A program made the translations under genes and the position numbers. The notes below the pieces were generated by a model, which was not told the origin of the DNA, made no database searches, and worked only from the letters and a program-made list of their open reading frames with translations. A stretch of DNA of 8,874 bases from an uncultured Collinsella sp. Its GTDB lineage: Bacteria > Actinomycetota > Coriobacteriia > Coriobacteriales > Coriobacteriaceae. The stretch is taken from contig UQUX01000072.1 in assembly GCA_900544425.1 (NCBI GenBank), forward strand, positions 1-8,874. The letters run 5' to 3'. Shown in pieces: positions 1 through 5,749 of the stretch (its first letter is position 1; every line of letters starts with the position of its first letter).

Positions 1-1
1 C

Positions 2-691
2 GCCCAGTGGTTCTGGGTGATGGACGACGATGTGCTCGTCATCCCCGAAGGCATCGAGCGTCTTGCCAAGTGGACCGACCGCTACGATGTCATCCAGGGT
101 TCGCGCCTGGACTTTGACGGCGGCGCCTTCTTTTGGCAGTACCAGCTCATCCTTTCGCTCGGCATCCCCAACCCCATCGCCAAGTGGGATCTGGGTCCCG
201 AGGGCTACCGCGCCATGAACCAGCTGTGCTTTGAGGGCGGCATGTTCTCGCGACGCGTGGTCGACAAAATCGGCCTGCCCGACGCGCGCTTCTTTATCTA
301 CGGCGACGATGCCTGCTACGGCTACGTAGCCAGCCAGCACTTCCCCGCCGCCGTTGTGGCCGACGTGGTGCTCAAGCGCGCCCGCGCCGTCTCTAACTGG
401 GACATCGCCGGCAAGCGCCAGCTCAACTCCACGAGCGACACCAACCGCTACTACATCATGCGCAACCGCGGTTATCTGGCCCGCTACATGCAAATCTACG
501 GCGACTATCACCCCGTGCTGTTCCGTCTGGGCAACGCCGCGACCTTCTGCAAGGAGTTCATTCGCCTGGCCGCGGTCGACAAGTGCTTTAAGACCGGCAT
601 TCCGGCGCTGCGCCGTGGCATGAAGGACGCCCGCAAGATCATCAAGGACCCCGACTGGAAGCCCATGCCGCCCATGAAGGACACCGAGTAA
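2..691 (+). CDS. Glycosyltransferase family 2 protein, 5'-truncated by the window edge
   Basis: This is the C-terminal 229 residues of a GT-A fold glycosyltransferase resembling the rhamnosyl/galactofuranosyl transferase branch of family 2. The reading frame is open from base 2, so the true start lies outside the window and the internal GTG/ATG codons near 17-20 are not starts. The first visible residues read WFWVMDDDV. The DDD is the metal- and nucleotide-sugar-binding DXD-type motif. About 90 residues later comes FFIYGDDACYGY, the position where this family carries the acidic catalytic-base region, preceded by an FEGGMFSRR stretch like the acceptor-site segment of relatives. No membrane segment is visible, and the tail is basic and proline-rich. 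It probably adds a sugar to a surface polysaccharide at the cytoplasmic membrane face. Donor and acceptor cannot be read from the sequence. It converges on the next gene with a 24-bp gap and no clear terminator. Confidence 0.85.
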   Translation, partial: AQWFWVMDDDVLVIPEGIERLAKWTDRYDVIQGSRLDFDGGAFFWQYQLILSLGIPNPIAKWDLGPEGYRAMNQLCFEGGMFSRRVVDKIGLPDARFFIYGDDACYGYVASQHFPAAVVADVVLKRARAVSNWDIAGKRQLNSTSDTNRYYIMRNRGYLARYMQIYGDYHPVLFRLGNAATFCKEFIRLAAVDKCFKTGIPALRRGMKDARKIIKDPDWKPMPPMKDTE

Positions 692-715
692 CGGAAGCCG
701 GAAACACCTCGGCGC

Positions 716-2629
716 TTAAAGCCGCTGGCACACCGTAGCCACATGCTGCCCATCAAAACCGAACCCCCAGCGCATGCGACCCACGCCGGGGCGCGGTACA
801 CGGATTTCGTCGATGCCGTCGCGCTCTATGTCGAGTAGCGACTGCACGGCCAGCAATTCCAGTCCCAGCGCATCCACATCGGGGTCATACATCAAGTTAA
901 TCGTTATCAGCGGGCGCTCGTCCAGCATGCCAATCGTATCTGCTACGTCGAACACAGCACCCGTAGGGAAAACCTGGATGTCCCAGCGACCTGCGCCACA
1001 CTTTCGCCTCGAGGCAGGATTGGCATAGCCCGGCAAGCCAAAGCAGAGCCCCTGCAAGAGCAGATGATATGGCAGCGGCGTATCTAGGTCGGTCTCACCG
1101 ATTCCCGCATCCCCCAGGATGCGGCTTAGCGCCCGCCTCACGGTATCCTCGTTCCCATGGCACAGCCCGTCGCGAAACGCATCGACGTCTCGAATGTCTT
1201 CTGCAGTGCACTCAAACCACTCAATAATCACTAGACGCAAGGCCTGGCGAAGCTCGTTATTGGGCAATCGCAAAGCACGGAGGCGATTGCCATGCTCTGG
1301 CTCCTCAGTCATATCCGTCGTGAGAAAACCGGACAGATACAGCGCTGTCCACATGCCATCGTCAGGCGAGACATCTGGCTCTGCAGTGCCCAAACAAAGC
1401 GAGACCTCAGCGCACCCATGGGCCTCGAGCAAATCAAACAAGACCGAAAGGCGGTCGAGATTCCACCCGGCAACTACCCTACTCAGGCAATCGGCATATC
1501 CATACAGATCGGCACGCACAGGCGCCGTGCAGCCTCGGCCAAGAAAACCGATCACACGCTCTGGACTCGAGCAATAGGCCCTGCCAAACCGATACCCCTC
1601 GAGCCATTCACGCGCATCATCCAGGTATTCCTCGCGCCCAGCATGATTCAACAGAGCCTCGACCTCGGCATCCGAAAAACCGAACCATCGGTCACACCAC
1701 GCCGACAGCGGCGTCGTCAGACAATACGAGCAGCCGCGCGAAGAAAGCGCCGCTTCGGCAGGACCGGGACACTCCCCCATCAGACACGTCAGCCGCAACG
1801 AATCGCGCGCAGTGGCAATGGCGTCAAACAGCACACGGTCAAGTAGTTCTGCCGGATCGGCGTCGGAAGCGTCCCTCGCGCTCGCACGGCGAGACCACGC
1901 CGCATCGTACCCATCAACGAGCAATACAACCTGCTCATCGCTGGCAATCTCCAGCAGCTCTATGAGCACGCCAAGCACCGAGGCGACCTCGTCCGCGCTC
2001 GCCGCGCCACGCGCAACACGTTCGATGTGACGCACCTTGTCTCGAGCTAAATCTGGAGCCTCCAAAAGCGCCAGCAGGCGGGCGCACTCGCCCGAAAGAG
2101 CATCGCGCACGACGTCGGCAACAGCGGGGCCACGCCTTGCAGCGCCAGAAAAGTCCAGCGATATCACCGGATAGCAAGCGTACTCATCCCGATAGCGCCC
2201 GCCGTTCGCATCCCAAATCTGAGCATCGGCAAACAAACGCTGACCAGAGCGACCGACCGCTGGACGCTCCAGAAAAGCCCTGAGCATCGACAAGTTCATG
2301 CTCTTGCCAAAACCCTCGGGTCGACAGCACACCACAACGGACGCGTCGCAGTCCAACACATCGGCAATAAACATGGTCTTGTCGACCAGCGTGCAGCAAC
2401 CAAGAGCCTCCGCATAGTCGTGTATGCCAATGGGCAAAACCGCATCGTCGGCACAGCCGATCAAGCGCACGCCAAAGCCAGCAGCACAATCAACATTTGC
2501 CTGTTCAGACACCAAAACGTTCCCCCTAAATCGCAGCACGGTGCCAATTGTAATGACCGCATCGCATGTACCGATGTCGCCGCGCGAACATATCGGGCAA
2601 CGGTAGCAACAAGAGGTATGAGGGGGCAT
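716..2629 (-). CDS. AAA-ATPase-like / PD-(D/E)XK-like protein with degenerate active-site motifs
   Basis: This 637-residue protein has the layout of the large AAA-ATPase_like family (N-terminal ATPase, C-terminal PD-(D/E)XK nuclease-like domain), whose cellular role is poorly known. Visible family landmarks are PIGIHDYAEA (66-75), VDKTMFIADVL (82-92), the Walker A-like RPEGFGKS (103-110), the Walker B region VVLLVDGYD (234-242), WFGFSDAEVEALL (315-327), and a C-terminal PYHLLLQGLCFGLPGY followed by GRWDIQV (547-553). Two motifs are altered. Relatives usually read DEYD at Walker B, here DGYD. The nuclease E-x-K strand (typically IIEFKV-like) reads ITINLMY at 575-581, so both E and K are absent. 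The protein may be a non-catalytic descendant. The N-terminus is cysteine-rich (CCYRCPIC, 7-14). The start is set at ATG 2629. An in-frame GTG at 2644 would fall in the tail of the upstream terminator, and neither has a good ribosome binding site. Family assignment is fairly sure; function is unknown. Confidence 0.8.
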   Translation of the reverse strand: MPPHTSCCYRCPICSRGDIGTCDAVITIGTVLRFRGNVLVSEQANVDCAAGFGVRLIGCADDAVLPIGIHDYAEALGCCTLVDKTMFIADVLDCDASVVVCCRPEGFGKSMNLSMLRAFLERPAVGRSGQRLFADAQIWDANGGRYRDEYACYPVISLDFSGAARRGPAVADVVRDALSGECARLLALLEAPDLARDKVRHIERVARGAASADEVASVLGVLIELLEIASDEQVVLLVDGYDAAWSRRASARDASDADPAELLDRVLFDAIATARDSLRLTCLMGECPGPAEAALSSRGCSYCLTTPLSAWCDRWFGFSDAEVEALLNHAGREEYLDDAREWLEGYRFGRAYCSSPERVIGFLGRGCTAPVRADLYGYADCLSRVVAGWNLDRLSVLFDLLEAHGCAEVSLCLGTAEPDVSPDDGMWTALYLSGFLTTDMTEEPEHGNRLRALRLPNNELRQALRLVIIEWFECTAEDIRDVDAFRDGLCHGNEDTVRRALSRILGDAGIGETDLDTPLPYHLLLQGLCFGLPGYANPASRRKCGAGRWDIQVFPTGAVFDVADTIGMLDERPLITINLMYDPDVDALGLELLAVQSLLDIERDGIDEIRVPRPGVGRMRWGFGFDGQHVATVCQRL

Positions 2630-2644
2630 AACTAATCGTTGCAC

Positions 2645-2682
2645 AACAAAACGGGGCCCGATGCATTCGCACCGGACCCCGT
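2645..2682 (-). terminator. Intrinsic terminator of the wall-anchored protein gene
   Basis: A 14-bp stem (2651-2664 with 2669-2682, including two G-U wobbles) closes a 4-nt loop. On the minus strand it is followed by a T-rich run (TTTTGTTG). It lies 32 bp past the stop codon of the 2715-4466 gene. On the plus strand the flank is not T-rich, so it should act for the minus strand only. Confidence 0.85.
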
Positions 2683-2714
2683 CCCAACTCTTTAGTTATC
2701 TGGCAACCGAGAGG

Positions 2715-4466
2715 CTACTCCTCCGAGCCGTCCTCCCCAGAAGGTTTCTTCTGCTGATCGAGCTTATGCTTACCACTTACGATAGACGTAGCGCCCAGTG
2801 TGGCCAAGCTTGCACTGGCAAGGCTCGCCATAACGATAAGGTCGCCCGTCTTGGGCATGTTACCGCCAGATGACTTGGTCGTTGTAGTCGTCGTGGTTGT
2901 AGTGGTCACCGTCTTGGAGTCATTTTGCTCTTGGGCCTGGTTGTCAGCACCGCTCTTGTCGTCGTCTTCGGGCTGTTTCTTTTCGCCCTCGGTCTTGCTC
3001 TCGTCCTTCTTCTGTTCGGACTTGTCGCCCTTCTCCTCAGAGCTAGAACCCTTATCGGATTCGGTCTTCTCGGAAGCCTTGTCCTTGGAGTCGCCCTTTG
3101 AGGCCTCGGTCTTTTCCGTGGAAACCTGATCAGAGTTGTCCTTGTTCTGGGCCGAGCCGTTATTGACGCCAGCCATCAGCGAAGAACCCAGCGTAGAACC
3201 AAGCTGCTCGGAGAAAGAGGGCTTCTTGTCCGGCGAAGCAACGGGAGCGTCCGGCGCTTTATTCGAGTCGTCCTTGGAAGCATCGGAATCAGGGGTTGCG
3301 TCAGAGCCGGAGCCGTTGTTAGAGCCGGTAGATGAGTTAGAGGTGTCAGCGCCGGTCGAACCAGAAGCGTCGCTGTCCGTATTGCCGGCAGAGCTTGAAG
3401 GCGAATCGCCCGCAGCAGAGCCGTTCGAATCGGAGCCGTTCGAGGTAGAGCCGTCGTTGGTAGTGCCACCAGCAGAGCCATTACCGTCAGCATCGGTCGA
3501 GGGCGCATCCATCCTGTCATCGTTGGCATCGTCACTCGAGTCGTCATTCGAATCAGGTGTCGGCGAGGGCGCCGGTGTGGGCTCGGGCTGCACGGGCGTC
3601 GCGGCGGCAGCCTCGTCCTCAGCGATATAAACCAAGCAGTCCTTTAGCTCGTTGCGGTAGCGGTTCTTCCAGCCCTCATGATACTGGGGTTGGCTCGAAT
3701 ACTTGGTCGCCACGTTATTGACCACGCTGTTGGAAAGCGCCGTCACAAACTCGCGATCGGACATATCGTTGGAAAGATTCGCCCAGCGGAAAAAGTCCCT
3801 GCAGCCACCAGTGCCGCACATGTTGGTAATGCTCCACACCATGCCCTTGACGCAGTCAGCGCGGCCCGAAATATCAATACCCAGGCCGCTCTTGAGCCAC
3901 GCCTCGGTCACCGCATAGTACGAGTTGTACGCATAAGCATCTTGAAGTGCTGAGAACTCAACAGGATCGGTGTTGTAAGCACCCTGGAAGGCCTCCTGCG
4001 CAATACGGCCCAACTCGGTGAGCTGGCCGTTCTCGTACATGGCATTGCTCGTGTTGGAAATCTCGCTGCCGCGATCAATCGCATCCTTGAGCATGCTGTA
4101 CTTGGCAGAATCGTAGTTGTAAACCTGCTTCATAAACGGAATGAGCGACCAGCGGCGATCAAACTGATAGTAACCCAGTGCGTTATAGCCGTCACCAAAC
4201 GAAAATCCCTGGTTGTAGTTACCATGGCTCTCGTACTTGGTAAAGTACTTCATCTCGGGAGTCACGTTGACAAACGAAACGCCCTGGACCGACCTCAGCA
4301 CGCCCGAGAAGGACTGCTGGGTGTAGAGACCTTTATCGATATCGGTGGCATCCGAGGCAACGCCCGGCGTGGGCTCCTCGGCAGCGGCGGGTGCCGGCGC
4401 GGAAACGGCGCCAAACGAAAGCGCCAACGTCAGGCCCGCGACAATCGCAGAATGCTTGGGCTGCAT
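2715..4466 (-). CDS. Secreted, sortase-anchored protein with lysozyme/VgrG3-C-like domain and long stalk
   Basis: This is a 583-residue surface protein. Residues 1-29 are a signal peptide (basic start, hydrophobic core, cleavage near APAAAEE). Residues about 68-282 form a globular domain with KYESHGNYNQGFSFGDGYNALGYYQF (split: KYESHG 77-82, ALGYYQF 96-102). This resembles the muramidase-like C-terminal domain of VgrG3-type proteins, with E79 the candidate catalytic acid. Four cysteines (205, 217, 222, 277) could form disulfides outside the cell. Residues about 288-530 are a low-complexity stalk: Pro-rich, then Ser/Asp/Asn/Gly-rich, then Lys/Glu-rich, ending in a threonine run (521-530). MPKTG (537-541), a hydrophobic segment (543-563) and GKHK form a variant LPXTG sorting signal, so the protein is probably linked to peptidoglycan. 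A tail of about 19 residues ending acidic is unusual. A strong AGGGAGGA site supports the start. Cell-wall cleavage is inferred, and the fold match is from memory. Confidence 0.8.
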   Translation of the reverse strand: MQPKHSAIVAGLTLALSFGAVSAPAPAAAEEPTPGVASDATDIDKGLYTQQSFSGVLRSVQGVSFVNVTPEMKYFTKYESHGNYNQGFSFGDGYNALGYYQFDRRWSLIPFMKQVYNYDSAKYSMLKDAIDRGSEISNTSNAMYENGQLTELGRIAQEAFQGAYNTDPVEFSALQDAYAYNSYYAVTEAWLKSGLGIDISGRADCVKGMVWSITNMCGTGGCRDFFRWANLSNDMSDREFVTALSNSVVNNVATKYSSQPQYHEGWKNRYRNELKDCLVYIAEDEAAAATPVQPEPTPAPSPTPDSNDDSSDDANDDRMDAPSTDADGNGSAGGTTNDGSTSNGSDSNGSAAGDSPSSSAGNTDSDASGSTGADTSNSSTGSNNGSGSDATPDSDASKDDSNKAPDAPVASPDKKPSFSEQLGSTLGSSLMAGVNNGSAQNKDNSDQVSTEKTEASKGDSKDKASEKTESDKGSSSEEKGDKSEQKKDESKTEGEKKQPEDDDKSGADNQAQEQNDSKTVTTTTTTTTTTKSSGGNMPKTGDLIVMASLASASLATLGATSIVSGKHKLDQQKKPSGEDGSEE

Positions 4467-4470
4467 AAGA

Positions 4471-4478
4471 TCCTCCCT
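4471..4478 (-). promoter_or_regulatory. Ribosome binding site of the wall-anchored protein gene
   Basis: AGGGAGGA on the minus strand lies 4 nt before ATG 4466 and fixes the start. A signal peptide begins immediately, which agrees. Confidence 0.8.
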
Positions 4479-4536
4479 GCATTGGTGTAGTTAAAGTTCA
4501 GTTTGCAAAGATAAAAATAAGTATTGCAGCTCGCCC

Positions 4537-4552
4537 GTTGTTGCACAACAAC
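4537..4552. repeat. Palindrome GTTGTTG-CA-CAACAAC upstream of the wall-anchored protein gene
   Basis: This is a perfect 7-bp inverted repeat with a 2-bp centre, 71 bp upstream of ATG 4466. A second CAACAACCC copy follows at 4567-4575, giving two direct CAACAACCC-type repeats. It lies between the HEPN stop (4595) and the next minus-strand start, so it could be an operator for that gene. A weak minus-strand promoter (TTGTGC, 17 bp, AATACT) would overlap it. No T-run follows, so it is not a convincing terminator. Confidence 0.4.
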
Positions 4553-4594
4553 CCCTCGGTAAACGGCAACAACCCTCCGCGAAATCTTAAGGAA

Positions 4595-5014
4595 TTAGAC
4601 AAACTGGTCATCGGGCGCCAACAGAAGCTCGCCGTAACGTTTCGTCAGCCCGTCTCTCAACTGACAGAAAGCGGGAATATAGACGTTCAAGATGCGCTGA
4701 ATCAAATCTTGAGCGAGCTTGTTGTCGTAGATATGGACGTTCGTATTGCGGTCTCTGAGCATATCCAGCCAGGCTGCCTCATCAATAAAGTCGTAGAATC
4801 GGTAGGACTCCTTCAAGATGGCACGAGGAGACCCCGACGCGGCAAGCGTGGCGCCCTCATACTCGAGCAGACGCTTAAGGAGCTTCCAGCTCAGTTCAAA
4901 TTGAAGATTGAACTTATTAATCAATCCACTCTGAACAAAATCATTGTTGAGATCCTGATTGGGCGCATCCTCAAGATTCGCCAAGGCGCTGGCAAAGTTC
5001 TCATATTTTTTCAT
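4595..5014 (-). CDS. hepT: HEPN-domain protein of an MNT-HEPN module (HI0074-like nucleotidyltransferase substrate-binding family)
   Basis: This 139-residue all-helical protein matches the NTase substrate-binding HEPN family in length and pattern: KYENFASALANLE at the start, FNLQFELSWKLLKRLLEYEG (35-54), SPRAILKESYRFYDFID, WLDMLRDRN, and a closing YIPAFCQLRDGL helix. Residues 89-96 read RNTNVHIY, an intact RX4HXY motif. In studied HepT toxins R and H are the RNase-type catalytic residues, and Y (here Y96) is the site that the partner MNT enzyme AMPylates to switch the toxin off. The gene starts inside the end of the MNT gene (14-nt overlap) and has no strong ribosome binding site of its own, so translation is probably coupled. 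Hand-counted GC over 4621-5040 is about 48%, well below the suf genes, consistent with acquisition. Toxic RNase activity is inferred; some HI0074-type proteins have no shown toxicity. The symbol is used by function class. Confidence 0.85.
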   Translation of the reverse strand: MKKYENFASALANLEDAPNQDLNNDFVQSGLINKFNLQFELSWKLLKRLLEYEGATLAASGSPRAILKESYRFYDFIDEAAWLDMLRDRNTNVHIYDNKLAQDLIQRILNVYIPAFCQLRDGLTKRYGELLLAPDDQFV

Positions 5015-5288
5015 ACAGAATCACACCATCCCTGGCAATTTCATCGAGCAATTGCTGCGATAAGGACTCGTCGAGATTGACGACATCTACATCTAAAAGA
5101 GTATCAAGACGCTCCTCGATCAAATATGAGAAACGGCCGAAATCCTGACAACCTGCTACGGCGATGTCAATATCGCTCTTAGGCAAACCGTCACCTCGAG
5201 CGCGAGAACCAAACAGCACAACCTTCTCGGTATCACATTCCCGAGCAAAAACTTCGATTTGCTTGTACACCTTATCGAGAGATGTCAT
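5001..5288 (-). CDS. mntA: Minimal nucleotidyltransferase (MNT) antitoxin-type protein
   Basis: This 95-residue stand-alone nucleotidyltransferase of the pol-beta superfamily has the usual length for the MNT group. The sequence VVLFGSRARGDGLPKSDIDI contains GS at 27-28, exactly ten residues, then D39-I-D41. This is the GSX10DXD motif that binds the nucleotide phosphates and two metal ions. D68 in LDVDVVNL is the likely third catalytic aspartate. In characterised MNT-HEPN pairs this enzyme transfers AMP from ATP to the tyrosine of the HEPN partner and neutralises it, so it would act as antitoxin here. ATG 5288 follows the rrf2 stop by 8 nt and overlaps hepT by 14 nt. The antitoxin is thus translated first, in one tight transcript with the Rrf2 regulator. 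An AGGG formed partly by the rrf2 stop codon is the only visible ribosome binding site. The family call is firm; the biological role is inferred. Confidence 0.85.
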   Translation of the reverse strand: MTSLDKVYKQIEVFARECDTEKVVLFGSRARGDGLPKSDIDIAVAGCQDFGRFSYLIEERLDTLLDVDVVNLDESLSQQLLDEIARDGVILYEKI

Positions 5289-5296
5289 TTGCAGCC

Positions 5297-5728
5297 CTAC
5301 AACTTAATGTCAAAGTTGATCTCGGGGACGGCGGCCAAGTCGGCCAACGTCACGCCATCTACGTACTTTTCGATCACGTCGTCTAGGCCGCGCCAGAACT
5401 TGACGGTCGAGCACAAATCGCTGCGGGTGCAGCTGTTGTCGATGCCGTCGCACGCCACGGGCGCCGTGCTGCCCTCGACAACGCGCAGGATGTCGCCGGC
5501 ACGCACCTCGGCCGGGTCCTTGGCCATCATGTAGCCGCCGCCCTTGCCGCGCACGCTCTTAAGCAAGCCAGCCTTCATAAGCGGACGCACCAGCTGCTCC
5601 AAATACTTTTGCGAGATATGCTCGCGGTCGGCAACCTCGCGCAGAGCAATCTTGCCCTCGGCGTCACCGAGCGCCGCGATATAGATCATCAGCCGGAGGG
5701 CATAGCGGCCCTTGGAAGAAATGAGCAT
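5297..5728 (-). CDS. Rrf2-family transcriptional regulator, probable Fe-S sensor of the suf locus
   Basis: This is a 143-residue Rrf2/IscR-type regulator. The N-terminus MLISSKGRYALRLMIYIA is the classic family opening. A winged helix-turn-helix follows (about 28-69: LREVADREHISQKYLEQLV, then the wing VRGKGGGYMM). Three cysteines, C93, C100 and C106, lie where IscR and NsrR bind an Fe-S cluster. The spacing is C-x6-C-x5-C rather than C-x5-C-x5-C, and the position of IscR's His ligand (CLTHxxW in memory of IscR) is V109 in CSTVKFW. The fourth ligand is therefore not obvious. It sits divergently from sufCBD and probably controls Fe-S assembly and itself from the heptamer array at 5750-5822. Start at ATG 5728, not upstream: GGGAGG lies 6 nt before it and the conserved family N-terminus begins there. 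It is followed within 8 nt by the MNT gene. A clean iscR or sufR name is not justified. Confidence 0.9.
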   Translation of the reverse strand: MLISSKGRYALRLMIYIAALGDAEGKIALREVADREHISQKYLEQLVRPLMKAGLLKSVRGKGGGYMMAKDPAEVRAGDILRVVEGSTAPVACDGIDNSCTRSDLCSTVKFWRGLDDVIEKYVDGVTLADLAAVPEINFDIKL

Positions 5729-5734
5729 ACCTAC

Positions 5735-5740
5735 CCTCCC
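5735..5740 (-). promoter_or_regulatory. Ribosome binding site deciding the rrf2 start
   Basis: GGGAGG on the minus strand lies 6 nt upstream of ATG 5728. It supports this start over an in-frame upstream ATG at 5806 that would run the coding region through the operator array. Confidence 0.75.
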
Positions 5741-5749
5741 ATCGCATCT

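Noticed and set aside
692..715. Possible bidirectional terminator between the convergent glycosyltransferase and ATPase-like genes
   Set aside because: Only 4-bp GCCG/CGGC arms with a 9-nt loop and no T-run on either strand.
1119..1846. Overlapping plus-strand frames of 152 and 184 codons
   Set aside because: Antisense to the ATPase-like gene, which has recognisable family motifs over its whole length. These frames have none.
2630..2644. GTG start five codons upstream of the ATPase-like ATG
   Set aside because: It falls in the T-rich tail of the terminator, with no ribosome binding site. ATG 2629 is preferred, though the choice is not certain.
3136..3630. 164-codon plus-strand frame rich in Ser, Glu and Pro
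   Set aside because: It is the complement of the low-complexity stalk of the wall-anchored protein; its repetitive look comes from that stalk.
4537..4594. Possible terminator after the HEPN gene
   Set aside because: The GTTGTTG/CAACAAC stem is short and is followed by GGGCGAG instead of a T-run.
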